This document shows positions 1 to 7,956 of a DNA stretch of 64,000 nucleotides, one piece after another. A program made the position numbers and the translations under genes. The notes beneath the pieces are model-generated. The model saw nothing but the letters and a program-made list of their open reading frames with translations. It did not search any database and had not been told where the DNA came from. Each line of letters begins with the position of its first letter. The first letter of the stretch is position 1. The stretch covers positions 372,001 to 436,000 of the forward strand of contig NZ_VANR01000001.1 of assembly GCF_005885675.1 (NCBI RefSeq). The letters are read 5' to 3'. The stretch is from Polaribacter aestuariivivens (GTDB taxonomy: Bacteria; Bacteroidota; Bacteroidia; Flavobacteriales; Flavobacteriaceae).

Positions 1-732
1 ATTAAAACATTCATTTAATTCTAAAGAATTTGTTGCTGTACAACCAGGAAAAATAGGTGCTTTTTCAACAACCTCAAATGAAATTGCTTTATCGTCTTTT
101 ACTGTAATAATTTCAACATCTGGAGTTGGTACATTTTCTGTTTTATCTGAAACTGGTTTTGCTGAAGGGTTTAAAGCTGTTTCAACATCATTTTTTAATG
201 CTTGAATCTCTAAATATTCTACTGAATTTACATCAGGCTTTAAAGAGTTAAACGTTTTGATAGCTTCTAAAGCTTCTTTGTATTGTTTATTTTTGAAATT
301 GCTTTTTGCCTCTGTATATGCTTTTCTTAGAGCAAATTCTCGTTCTTTATTTTTTTCTTCTTGTTGTTTTTGAAACCACTTAGGATTTTCCTGTGCATCT
401 AAATTATTAGTGTACATTAACAACATTGTATTATAAATTTTTGATTTTTTACTTTTATGAATTTTAAAAAACGCTTTAAAGTAATCTTCTGCTTTTTTAT
501 GCTCACCTAATTCAAAATAATATTTAGCTCCAAAAACGGCTATGTCTTCTTTAACAATGCCTCCATAATATTCTCTTGTTTTTTCTAAATAATTGGTGGT
601 TTTTTCTAAATCTTTGTCTTCGTAACTTTTTTGCGCTCTTTTAAAATAAACACTTGCAATTGCTTTTTTGTCTTGAGAAAAAACTTGTGTAGTTAAAAAA
701 ATACAGATAAAAAAAGAAAGTAAAAATTTCAT
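1..732 (-). CDS. TonB-like periplasmic protein, 3' end cut by window edge
   Basis: A reading frame of 244 codons is open from an ATG at 732 to the window edge, so the C-terminus is missing. The first 20 residues form a signal peptide ending in VFSQ. A lysine- and glutamate-rich helical region resembling TPR repeats follows (roughly residues 25-180). Near the edge is KAPIFPGC (Cys231) followed by NECF, the motif that opens the TonB C-terminal domain in many Bacteroidota proteins and recurs in the M56 protein at 2062-3519. It lies 73 bases downstream of the TPR gene on the same strand and is probably part of that operon. A role in energy or signal transduction across the periplasm is inference; the TonB fold itself lies outside the window. 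Confidence 0.75.
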   Translation of the reverse strand, partial: MKFLLSFFICIFLTTQVFSQDKKAIASVYFKRAQKSYEDKDLEKTTNYLEKTREYYGGIVKEDIAVFGAKYYFELGEHKKAEDYFKAFFKIHKSKKSKIYNTMLLMYTNNLDAQENPKWFQKQQEEKNKEREFALRKAYTEAKSNFKNKQYKEALEAIKTFNSLKPDVNSVEYLEIQALKNDVETALNPSAKPVSDKTENVPTPDVEIITVKDDKAISFEVVEKAPIFPGCTATNSLELNECFN

Positions 733-805
733 AAAATAAATTTAGTAATAAAAACAGCTCTTACAGCTTCCTATTTAAAGCGTGAAATTACTAAATTTTA
801 ATCAT

Positions 806-2062
806 TTATCTATCTAACTTTTCACCTCTCATAAAATAATCTTCTTTTATTAACGCAATTCTCTTTTTTATGAAGTTGGTCATGTCTTGGTCTTTATCCT
901 CAAAAGTTTCTATATATTTTTTATAGTATTTATAAGCTATTTGCTTGTCTTTATAATAATCGTCAGAAATTGTTGCTAATTGATATAACGCTTTATAGTT
1001 TTTGTAATTTTCTTTATAAGCTTTTTCGAAGTTAACAAGGGCTTGTTTGGGTTTATTGGTTTCATAATACATGGTTGCCAAACCATAATATTCTTCGTCT
1101 CTTTTTTCTTTACCTCTAGTAGTTGCTACTTGATAACTAAACCAAGCAGTTCTATAATCTTTTTCTTTTAAAGCAATATGCCCTAAATGAGTAAATGCTT
1201 TAAAATTTTCAGGATCTACTCTTGTGAGTTTTTTAAAATATTTTTTTGATTGCTCTAAACTATCTAGGTTATAATAAGTTCTACCTAACATAGAAATGCT
1301 ATAGGTATCTTTTTTATCTATCGTATCTAAATTTAGTAGTAATGGTATGCTTTCTAAATATTTTTCTTCACGATATAATTGATTTATTTTCAATTTATTT
1401 AAATTGATATGATTTTTATTTAGCAACAATCCTTTTTCAACAAATAATTGTGTAGAGTCTACATCTTTTAACTTGTGAAAACTTGAGGCTAAATAAGCGA
1501 TTGCTTTTAGGTGGGTTGTATCTTTTTTAAATGTATCAATAAAACTATTTATCATTCTGTCTCTATCATTTTTTTGCGCGTAAGCTAACGCTAATTGATA
1601 AGAATAATTGGCATTTGAAACATCTTGTTCTATTAATTTTTTAAATAACGGAATTGCCTTTTTATGATTACCCTTTGCTAAGTACAACTTGCCTAATTGA
1701 TATTTAAGCACCAAGTTTAGAGGATCTTTTGCAACAACTTCTTCATAAATTTTTATGGCTTTATGAGTTTGCTGAAGTCTTTGATATGCTCTTGCTAATT
1801 TAATTTTTGCTTTTTCATCGTCTTGAAATTGCAATGCTTTTTCTAAAAAGTAAGCCGTTTGTTGGTAATTATCTATCGATTCATAAATAATGGCTGTTTT
1901 GTAATTCGTTAAAAAAGAAGGTAATTGTATTTGTTTTAGCTTTTTTAAAGCTAATTTGTATCTTCCTTTTTCAAACAAACTATCTACAACAGAAAAAGTT
2001 GAAGATTGCGCTTCAACTTTTAAAATTGTGAATAATAAGAGTATTAAAACTTTCTTTTTCAT
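806..2062 (-). CDS. Secreted tetratricopeptide repeat protein
   Basis: 418 residues with a signal peptide (first ~18 residues, ending VEAQ). The rest is almost wholly TPR-like helical pairs: units such as LARAYQRLQQTHKAIKIYEE and YQLGKLYLAKGNHKKAIPLF recur about every 34 residues to near residue 380. TPR arrays are protein-interaction scaffolds, and no catalytic domain is visible. The ATG overlaps the stop codon of the M56 gene in a TAATG arrangement, so the two are probably translationally coupled. In Bacteroidota, TPR and TonB-like proteins often accompany BlaI/M56 pairs, so a role in envelope sensing together with the M56 protein is a reasonable inference. The partner is unknown. Confidence 0.85.
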   Translation of the reverse strand: MKKKVLILLLFTILKVEAQSSTFSVVDSLFEKGRYKLALKKLKQIQLPSFLTNYKTAIIYESIDNYQQTAYFLEKALQFQDDEKAKIKLARAYQRLQQTHKAIKIYEEVVAKDPLNLVLKYQLGKLYLAKGNHKKAIPLFKKLIEQDVSNANYSYQLALAYAQKNDRDRMINSFIDTFKKDTTHLKAIAYLASSFHKLKDVDSTQLFVEKGLLLNKNHINLNKLKINQLYREEKYLESIPLLLNLDTIDKKDTYSISMLGRTYYNLDSLEQSKKYFKKLTRVDPENFKAFTHLGHIALKEKDYRTAWFSYQVATTRGKEKRDEEYYGLATMYYETNKPKQALVNFEKAYKENYKNYKALYQLATISDDYYKDKQIAYKYYKKYIETFEDKDQDMTNFIKKRIALIKEDYFMRGEKLDR

Positions 2063-3519
2063 TATTCGTTTTTGGTGTTATCTTCTACAAAAAGTGTAAA
2101 CGGAATTGAGTATTTTACGTTCACTTTTTTGCCATCTTGTTCTCCAGGAATCATTCTTGGTAACGCATTCATAACTCTTATCACTTCGTCTTTAATTTTT
2201 GGATGTGGAGCCCTTGCAACAACGTCTGTAACATTTCCATTATAATCGACTTTAAAACCTATAAAAACTTTTTTTCTTCCGGGAGATAAACCTAATTTTT
2301 TAGGCATTTCTGCATCAAAATTTCTGACAAAATGTTTTTGAACCATTTTGTGGAAACAATCTTTATCTCCAGAATCACAACTAGGAAAAGTTGGTGCTTT
2401 ATCTATGGTCATAAATGAAACTTCTTTTCTTTCTTCTTTTGTAACAATTCCTAAATCTTCAAAAGCTTTTGAGTTTGATTTTTGTTCTTCAAATAATTTC
2501 TTTTTCATATAATCACTCAATTTTTCGACATAGAATTTTTCTTTTTTTAATTTTTTAATTGAATCTTTTAACAATTTATTCTCTAAAATTATATTTTGCA
2601 ATTCTATTTCTTTAATTTTTTGATTTTGAATTAGTAACTTTTCTGATGCCGAAATTTCCTTGCTTTCTTGTTTATTAGCACAAGAAGTGTAAAATAACAT
2701 GATTCCTAAAACTGGAATCAGTAACAAATATTTAAGCTGATTCATTTTTTTTGATTTGTTTTTCGTCATCATAATAATTCTTTTTTTAATGAATGTCTGT
2801 TTATAAAATTGGTTGATAAAAGCAATGTTTTCAACTTGAAAAAAGTTTGATAATAATTGATTGATATAGTTTTCTTTAGGGGCAGATTTTGCAGCAACTT
2901 CATCAGAAATATATTCGTGTATTAAAGTAATTCTCTTCTGGTAAATAAAAATCATAGGATTAAACCACATTACAATTTTTAAAAACTCAAACAACAATAA
3001 ATCTAAAGAGTGTTTTTGTTTGCTATGTACCAATTCGTGGGCAATGATTTGTTCTTTTTGAGATTTTGGAATATTATTTCCTAAAAAAATATAGTTGAAA
3101 AAAGAAAATGCTTTGGTTTGATTCGGAATTAAAACCAACGTATATCCATCCTTTTTATCTAACTTACAAGACCTAATTAAAAGAATTATTTTGACAAGTT
3201 TTGTTATAAATAATAGTGCAAAAAACACTACACCTAAACTAAATAACACATCAATATAATTTATGGATGGATACCAAGAAGTTTCTTGAATTACTTTTTC
3301 TGGAGATAAAACAATTTCTGGTAAATAAACTACATATTCTTGTGAAACTACTTTTTGAAACGTGGGTATTTTTACCAATGGCAACAAAAAAGATACAATT
3401 GGTGTGCTTAACAAATACCACCTGTTTTTTATAAAAAAGGTTTCTTTACTTAAAAAGAAATCATAAACAGCCAAAAATAAAATTTGAAATAATATGACTT
3501 GAATTATATAATTTATCAT
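2062..3519 (-). CDS. M56 family (BlaR1-like) membrane metallopeptidase with TonB-like C-terminal domain
   Basis: 485 residues. The N-terminal ~120 residues contain three hydrophobic segments. The zinc motif HELVH is at 161-165, typical of M56/BlaR1 peptidases, and a fourth membrane segment (about 263-280) ends in a cysteine. A coiled-coil stretch (about 288-350) follows. The C-terminus (about 375-482) starts with APTFPSC and ends in a TonB-type beta region (KVFIGFKVDYNGNV). In BlaR1 the peptidase responds to an external signal and leads to inactivation of the BlaI repressor. Here the sensor penicillin-binding domain is absent and a TonB-like domain takes its place, so the ligand is probably not a beta-lactam. 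The start lies 2 bases after the BlaI stop codon. Confidence 0.9.
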   Translation of the reverse strand: MINYIIQVILFQILFLAVYDFFLSKETFFIKNRWYLLSTPIVSFLLPLVKIPTFQKVVSQEYVVYLPEIVLSPEKVIQETSWYPSINYIDVLFSLGVVFFALLFITKLVKIILLIRSCKLDKKDGYTLVLIPNQTKAFSFFNYIFLGNNIPKSQKEQIIAHELVHSKQKHSLDLLLFEFLKIVMWFNPMIFIYQKRITLIHEYISDEVAAKSAPKENYINQLLSNFFQVENIAFINQFYKQTFIKKRIIMMTKNKSKKMNQLKYLLLIPVLGIMLFYTSCANKQESKEISASEKLLIQNQKIKEIELQNIILENKLLKDSIKKLKKEKFYVEKLSDYMKKKLFEEQKSNSKAFEDLGIVTKEERKEVSFMTIDKAPTFPSCDSGDKDCFHKMVQKHFVRNFDAEMPKKLGLSPGRKKVFIGFKVDYNGNVTDVVARAPHPKIKDEVIRVMNALPRMIPGEQDGKKVNVKYSIPFTLFVEDNTKNE

Positions 3520-3521
3520 AA

Positions 3522-3890
3522 CTATTCTTTTTTGTTTTTATTCACTTCCTTTAAAATGGACTCCAATTCTTTTACATCCATTTTGTTTTCCTTTACAAAA
3601 AAGGATACCATACTTTTAAAAGAGCCATCAAAATAGCCATTCATTAATTTGTGTAAACTTTGATTACTATAAGTTTCTTTATCTATTTTTGGATAATACA
3701 CAAAACCTCTACCCACAGCTTTATGGGTTACAAATTCTTTGTTTTCTAAAATTCTTATAATGGTAGATACTGTATTGTACGCAGGTTTTGGTTTGGGTAA
3801 CATTTCAATAACATCTTTTACTGATGCTTCTTTCAAATCCCATAAAACTTGCATTATTTGCTCCTCTGCTTTTGTTAATTGTTTACTCAT
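3522..3890 (-). CDS. BlaI/MecI/CopY family transcriptional repressor
   Basis: 122 residues, the usual length for the family. The N-terminal ~75 residues match the BlaI winged helix: LTKAEEQIMQVLWDL, then VKDVIEMLP, then the recognition-helix region AYNTVSTIIRILENKEFV and the wing GRGFVYYP. The C-terminal part is the dimerisation helix region. BlaI-type repressors bind dyad operators as dimers and are removed by cleavage triggered by the M56 partner, encoded just downstream here. The gene starts 4 bases after the upstream DUF4350-like gene. A strong palindrome before the operon (4837-4876) is its likely operator. That match is inference, because the half-site differs from the TACA/TGTA core of staphylococcal BlaI. 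Confidence 0.93.
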   Translation of the reverse strand: MSKQLTKAEEQIMQVLWDLKEASVKDVIEMLPKPKPAYNTVSTIIRILENKEFVTHKAVGRGFVYYPKIDKETYSNQSLHKLMNGYFDGSFKSMVSFFVKENKMDVKELESILKEVNKNKKE

Positions 3891-3894
3891 AATT

Positions 3895-4812
3895 TTATTT
3901 TTTACTTAACCAATAAAGTACGTTTCTTATAAATTGAATATTATTTGGTGCATCACTTGAATGAAAACCAAACCTAAATGTTCCTGAATTATTTGTTATG
4001 GTTTGTGCTGTAAACATAGCAGCTTCTCCAAAAACCGCAACTTTTCCTTTGCCAAAATTTAAAATTGCCCCTTGATAACTATTTTCTAAATCTGAATTTG
4101 GAGTACTATCAGAAAATTGCCATGCTATTTCTGGTACTAAACAATAATCGTCTTTTTTAAACTGTAAAATTCCTTTTGCTTTCTCTGGAATGGTAAAAGC
4201 TGAACCCGTAAATGTTGTTATAGCGTTTATTTTATTTCCAAAAGTTCCATCTGTGATATCCGTATCTAATAATCGTTTATTAGAAGTTGAAAAAATATCA
4301 GGCAAATTCCTACTCTCTTTGTTTAAATATGCAAAACCGTCACAAAAATTGAATCCAAAAGTATTTGCCAAACTATTGCTAGCACCTGCAAAAGGCATAT
4401 GATCTGCAATTAATAATAACTTCCCTCCTTTTTCTACCCAATTTTTTAAGTATAAAATTTCCTTTTCTGTAAATGCTGAATGAATAGGTCTTCTCCAGTT
4501 ACGAACGTTATTTGAATGAATGGGATTTGCAATCACTAAAATATCGTTTGTATTTAGTTTTTTTAAATTGATAATGCTATCTACTTTGTAACCATCTGAA
4601 GTCAACAACTCTGAAAAAGGTTTGAATCTTCCTGATTTTTGATGAAAATTTTGATGACTCTGATCTATATATACTATTGGTCCTGTATTTTTTTTGAACC
4701 TTGGTTTTTCTATTTCTGGTATCACTACATCATCTGCTCTTTGTTGTGCAAAACCTACATTGAGTATAAATAATGCTGCAAATATGAGCGTTTGAAAAAC
4801 TATTTTTTTCAT
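3895..4812 (-). CDS. Secreted DUF4350-like (glutamine amidotransferase-like fold) protein
   Basis: 305 residues with a signal peptide ending in VGFAQ. The body alternates strands and helices: GPIVYIDQSHQNFH near residue 45, a strand LVIANPIH, then the loop WVEKGGKLLLIADHMPF near residues 125-140, and a C-terminal GKGKVAVFGEAAMF. This looks like the DUF4350/ThuA-type class I glutamine amidotransferase-like fold found in Bacteroidota. I see no Cys-His-Glu catalytic triad, so enzymatic activity is uncertain. It is the first gene after the palindromic operator and is followed within 4 bases by blaI, so it is probably the first gene of the BlaI-controlled operon. The substrate is unknown. Confidence 0.75.
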   Translation of the reverse strand: MKKIVFQTLIFAALFILNVGFAQQRADDVVIPEIEKPRFKKNTGPIVYIDQSHQNFHQKSGRFKPFSELLTSDGYKVDSIINLKKLNTNDILVIANPIHSNNVRNWRRPIHSAFTEKEILYLKNWVEKGGKLLLIADHMPFAGASNSLANTFGFNFCDGFAYLNKESRNLPDIFSTSNKRLLDTDITDGTFGNKINAITTFTGSAFTIPEKAKGILQFKKDDYCLVPEIAWQFSDSTPNSDLENSYQGAILNFGKGKVAVFGEAAMFTAQTITNNSGTFRFGFHSSDAPNNIQFIRNVLYWLSKK

Positions 4813-4832
4813 AAAAAAGGTTTTTGACGAAA

Positions 4833-4863
4833 CAAATATAACTAAAAAATTAGTTTAAACTAA
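4833..4863 (-). promoter_or_regulatory. Predicted promoter of the BlaI operon
   Basis: On the minus strand TATATTTG (4833-4840) matches the Bacteroidota -7 box TAnnTTTG. Nineteen bases upstream lies TTAG (4860-4863), a plausible weak -33 element. The start codon at 4812 is about 20 bases downstream. The whole spacer is occupied by the palindrome, so a bound repressor would block the promoter. Confidence 0.6.
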
Positions 4864-4876
4864 TTTTTTAGTTATA
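4837..4876. promoter_or_regulatory. 40-bp perfect palindrome, likely BlaI operator
   Basis: The two arms of 20 bases are exact reverse complements around the centre 4856/4857. Inside are two dyads of the form AACTAA-N4-TTAGTT (4840-4855 and 4858-4873), 18 bases apart centre to centre. The site lies between the divergent DUF4350-like and DUF456 genes, over the predicted promoter of the operon that encodes a BlaI repressor. Autoregulation by BlaI is inferred from this geometry. Confidence 0.7.
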
Positions 4877-4908
4877 AAGTATTGTAACAAAGGTTTTGTA
4901 TTTTCGTT

Positions 4909-4923
4909 TTAGTTATAAACTAA
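4909..4923. promoter_or_regulatory. Third operator-like dyad before the DUF456 gene
   Basis: TTAGTT-ATA-AACTAA repeats the half-sites of the large palindrome and ends 2 bases before the ATG at 4926. The same repressor probably controls the rightward gene too. Confidence 0.55.
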
Positions 4924-4925
4924 CT

Positions 4926-5426
4926 ATGGATATTTTATTACTTTTTATTGGATTTTTATTGGTTATTCTTGGAATAATTGGCTCGTTTTTACCCATTTTA
5001 CCAGGACCTTTAACAGGTTGGTTTGGTTTATTGGTTTTACATTTTACCACTGTTATTCCTATGAATTGGACTTTTTTAGGAATAACTTTAGGTATCGCAA
5101 TTTTTATTTGGATATTAGATTATATTATACCAGCTATGGGCACTAAACGTTTTGGAGGAAGTAAATTTGGTGTTTACGGAACCACTATAGGTTTGATAAT
5201 TGGATTGTTTTCACCCATTCCATTTGGAATTTTAATTGGTGCTTTTCTAGGTGCTTTTATTGGAGAAATTTTATATAACAGTAAAGATACCAACAGAGCA
5301 TTTAAAGCTTCTGTTGGTTCTTTTATTGGCTTATTAGCTTCTGCTACTATAAAATTTGCAGTTGCTTGTGGGTTTGTAATTTTATTTTTAATGAAGTTTT
5401 GGCACTATAAAAATGCCTTTTTTTAA
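4926..5426 (+). CDS. DUF456 family integral membrane protein
   Basis: 166 residues from the ATG at 4926. An in-frame TTG at 4896 would start inside the operator region and is less likely. The protein is almost all hydrophobic, with about five membrane segments. Two glycine-rich stretches (GIIGSFLPILPGPL and a GVYGTTIGLIIGLF/GAFLGAFIGE repeat) match the duplicated glycine-zipper pattern of DUF456. Family function is not established. It is divergent from the BlaI operon and has an operator-like dyad immediately before its start, so it may be induced by the same signal. Envelope stress is a possible context but this is inference. Confidence 0.85.
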   Translation: MDILLLFIGFLLVILGIIGSFLPILPGPLTGWFGLLVLHFTTVIPMNWTFLGITLGIAIFIWILDYIIPAMGTKRFGGSKFGVYGTTIGLIIGLFSPIPFGILIGAFLGAFIGEILYNSKDTNRAFKASVGSFIGLLASATIKFAVACGFVILFLMKFWHYKNAFF

Positions 5427-5433
5427 AATGAAC

Positions 5434-5688
5434 TTACGCCTCATTTTCAATTCTGTTTCGTTTCATTTCAAATGCTTCAATAGCATCTTTTATAATGTCG
5501 AAAGATTTACTGGCATTGGTCATTACTTTTTCTAGTTCTGCATCTAATGTTTCAGATTTAATATCAAAAAGTGCCACTTCTACTTGCCCAACTTTTTCTA
5601 TTAAACTTTGCTGTGAGTTTTTAATGTCTTCCATTTTTACCAAAACAGCATTCATTGTGTCAATTCTTTTTCTTGTTTTATCGTCCAT
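5434..5688 (-). CDS. Small hypothetical coiled-coil protein
   Basis: 84 residues, soluble, without a signal peptide. Heptad-like spacing of hydrophobic residues runs through most of the chain (MNAVLVKMEDIKNSQQSLIEK and onwards) with alternating lysine and glutamate, so a helical coiled coil is likely. I recognise no family. It is convergent with the DUF456 gene, 8 bases apart, and is followed upstream by a 463-base stretch without genes. Function unknown. Confidence 0.6.
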   Translation of the reverse strand: MDDKTRKRIDTMNAVLVKMEDIKNSQQSLIEKVGQVEVALFDIKSETLDAELEKVMTNASKSFDIIKDAIEAFEMKRNRIENEA

Positions 5689-5808
5689 AATATTTTTATT
5701 TCCTTTAAATATCGTAAAAATTTATGACTTATTAAAATAAACAGCCTATAAATAAAGCTGTTAAAGACATCATTATATTAAAACATGCCTATAAATGGCA
5801 AACAAATT

Positions 5809-5880
5809 TAGCCCTGATTGTAGTGGCATCCTTTTTTTGTTTTTCACAAAAAAAGATATAACGAAAAGCAGGAAATAGCT
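5809..5880. other. Structured intergenic element (long hairpin with conserved-looking flanks)
   Basis: A 10-bp perfect stem CTTTTTTTGT (5831-5840) and ACAAAAAAAG (5846-5855) closes a 5-base loop. It is flanked by TAGCCCTGATTG on one side and GCAGGAAATAGCT on the other. From memory, similar TAGCCC...GGAAATAGCT elements with variable hairpins occur between genes in other Flavobacteriaceae, but I cannot check this. No reading frame covers it. It lies in the 463-base gap 5689-6151, together with the candidate small RNA and the lysS promoter. Confidence 0.5.
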
Positions 5881-5915
5881 TCAAAAAATTGATGAAGTTT
5901 TGTTTGCTAGAAAGC

Positions 5916-5947
5916 AAAAAAAAAGCGTCCCATTTAAGGGAAGCTTT
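5916..5947 (-). terminator. Intrinsic terminator of the candidate small RNA
   Basis: Read on the minus strand, the stem AAAGC-TT-CCC / GGG-AC-GCTTT has a short loop and is followed by a run of nine T. Confidence 0.65.
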
Positions 5948-6022
5948 CCATTGGTTAACAAAACCACGACACTTTTACTAAAGTGCCAAACAACACAACT
6001 AATGCTACTTCAACAAAAAGTA
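5916..6022 (-). ncRNA. Candidate small RNA antiparallel to lysS
   Basis: On the minus strand a textbook Bacteroidota promoter (6028-6057) is followed by about 107 bases with no reading frame. They contain three hairpins: GCTACTT/AAGTAGC (6004-6024), CACTTT/AAAGTG (5970-5985), and a final stem AAAGC..CCC/GGG..GCTTT followed by nine T on the transcript (5916-5947). The combination of promoter, compact stems and intrinsic terminator is what a short independent RNA looks like. The start at about 6022 is estimated from the -7 box. Family unknown. It could instead be part of an antisense leader for lysS. Confidence 0.55.
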
Positions 6023-6027
6023 GCGTG

Positions 6028-6057
6028 CAAATATACGATGTTTTACAGTTTCTGCAA
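6028..6057 (-). promoter_or_regulatory. Strong Bacteroidota-type promoter (minus strand)
   Basis: TTG (6055-6057, minus) and TATATTTG (6028-6035, minus) are separated by exactly 19 bases, matching the TTTG-N19-TAnnTTTG consensus. No coding sequence follows on that strand for 340 bases, which supports a non-coding transcript. Confidence 0.65.
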
Positions 6058-6110
6058 CTTTTAATAGTTATTTTATTGAATTCTGCAACCTATAAATTAT
6101 GGAAACATTG

Positions 6111-6118
6111 TATCTTTG
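6111..6118 (+). promoter_or_regulatory. -7 box of lysS
   Basis: TATCTTTG matches TAnnTTTG and lies 33 bases before the lysS ATG. No clear -33 element is seen at the expected distance. Confidence 0.5.
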
Positions 6119-6151
6119 CAGTCTTAAAAATTCATCACTAAATTATTAGCA

Positions 6152-7846
6152 ATGCAATTATCAGAACAAGAAGTTGTACGTAGACAAAAGTTAACCAAAT
6201 TAAGAAATTTAGGTATTAATCCTTATCCAGCAGATTTATTTCCAATAAACTCTAATTCTAAAGAAATTAAAGAAAACTTTTCTGAAGGAAAAGAAGTTAT
6301 TATTGCTGGACGTTTAATGGTGATAAACATACAGGGTAAAGCTTCTTTTGGTCAGTTACAAGATGGTGAAGGTAGAATACAATTGTATTTTAATAGAGAT
6401 GAAATTTGCGAAGGTGAAGACAAAACATTATACAATGATGTTTTTAAGAAATTGCTAGATTTAGGAGATTTTGTGGGTATTAAAGGAACTTTATTTACTA
6501 CAAAAGTGGGTGAAAAAACAGTAATGGTAAAAGAATTTACCTTACTATCTAAATCATTAAAGCCTTTGCCAATACCAAAAGTAAAAGATGGTAAAACGTA
6601 TGATGCATTTACAGATCCTGAAATGCGTTACAGACAACGTTATGCAGATTTAGTAGTGAACCCACGTGTAAAAGAGGTATTTATTAAAAGAACAAAATTG
6701 TTTAATGCTATGCGTTCTTTTTTTAATAATGCTGGTTATTTTGAGGTAGAAACTCCTGTTTTACAACCAATTCCTGGTGGTGCAGCTGCAAGACCTTTTA
6801 TTACGCATCACAATTCTTTAGACATTCCTTTATATATGAGAATTGCAAATGAATTGTACTTAAAAAGATTAATTGTTGGTGGTTTTGATGGTGTGTATGA
6901 ATTCTCGAAAAACTTTAGAAATGAAGGAATGGACAGAACGCACAATCCTGAATTTACAGCCATGGAAATTTACGTTTCTTACAAAGATTACAATTGGATG
7001 ATGGATTTCTGCGAGCAATTGTTAGAACATTGTGCTGTTGCTGTTAACGGAACTTCTGAAGCTACTTTTGGCGAACATAAAATTAATTTTAAAGCGCCTT
7101 ATAAAAGAATTACCATGCGTGATTCTATTTTAGAATTTACTGGTTTTGACATCTACAATAAAACTGAGGCAGAAATTAGAGAAGCTGCTAAAAGCATGAA
7201 TATTGATGTTGATGAAACTATGGGGAAAGGAAAATTAATTGATGAAATTTTTGGTGAAAAATGTGAAGGAAATTACATTCAACCAACTTTTATTACAGAT
7301 TATCCTAAAGAAATGAGTCCTTTATGTAAAGAACATAGAGAAAACCCAGAATTGACTGAACGTTTTGAATTAATGGTTTGTGGTAAAGAAATTGCCAATG
7401 CATACTCTGAATTAAATGACCCTATTGACCAACGTGAGCGTTTTGAGCATCAATTAAAATTGGCTAAAAAAGGTGATGATGAAGCGACTGAGTTTATTGA
7501 TGAAGATTTTTTACGTGCTTTAGAATATGGTATGCCTCCAACATCTGGAATGGGAATTGGTATGGACAGGTTAATTATGTTTTTAACCAACAATCAATCT
7601 ATACAAGAAGTATTGTTTTTCCCTCAAATGCGACCAGAGAAAAAAGCACCTGCAGTAGAATTGAATGATGATGAAATTGCAGTACTTGCCATACTTTCAA
7701 AATCAGAAAACATTGAATTAAATGCTCTTAAAACACAATCTGGTTTGTCTAACAAAAAGTGGGACAAAACCATTAAAGGTTTAACAAAAAAAGACGTTGC
7801 CAAAGTTTCGAAAACAGACGAAGGTTTGTTTGTGGAAGCTTTATAA
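6152..7846 (+). CDS. lysS: Lysyl-tRNA synthetase, class II
   Basis: 564 residues. Charges tRNA-Lys with lysine in the cytoplasm. The N-terminal OB-fold anticodon-binding domain (about 45-150) contains VIIAGRLMVINIQGKASF. The class II core follows: motif 1 around ETPVLQPIPGGAAARPF (about 205), motif 2 FRNEGMDRTHNPEFTAMEIY (about 256-275), and motif 3 GMGIGMDRLIMF (about 466-478). Typical bacterial enzymes end shortly after motif 3. This one carries about 60 more residues (503-564) that look like a small winged-helix domain (AVLAILSKSENIELNALK). It stands alone behind its own promoter and has a terminator before pulA. Confidence 0.98.
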   Translation: MQLSEQEVVRRQKLTKLRNLGINPYPADLFPINSNSKEIKENFSEGKEVIIAGRLMVINIQGKASFGQLQDGEGRIQLYFNRDEICEGEDKTLYNDVFKKLLDLGDFVGIKGTLFTTKVGEKTVMVKEFTLLSKSLKPLPIPKVKDGKTYDAFTDPEMRYRQRYADLVVNPRVKEVFIKRTKLFNAMRSFFNNAGYFEVETPVLQPIPGGAAARPFITHHNSLDIPLYMRIANELYLKRLIVGGFDGVYEFSKNFRNEGMDRTHNPEFTAMEIYVSYKDYNWMMDFCEQLLEHCAVAVNGTSEATFGEHKINFKAPYKRITMRDSILEFTGFDIYNKTEAEIREAAKSMNIDVDETMGKGKLIDEIFGEKCEGNYIQPTFITDYPKEMSPLCKEHRENPELTERFELMVCGKEIANAYSELNDPIDQRERFEHQLKLAKKGDDEATEFIDEDFLRALEYGMPPTSGMGIGMDRLIMFLTNNQSIQEVLFFPQMRPEKKAPAVELNDDEIAVLAILSKSENIELNALKTQSGLSNKKWDKTIKGLTKKDVAKVSKTDEGLFVEAL

Positions 7847-7873
7847 AAGTTTTTTAAAACATAAATATATAAA

Positions 7874-7905
7874 GGAATTACAGAAATGTAGTTCCTTTTT
7901 TTTTG
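7874..7905 (+). terminator. lysS terminator
   Basis: Stem GGAA-TAC / GTA-TTCC with one mismatch and a short loop, followed by nine T, 28 bases after the lysS stop. Confidence 0.7.
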
Positions 7906-7956
7906 TTACTTCCAATAAAATTGAAGAACTTTCTACTTTCAATCTAAATTCACGAT

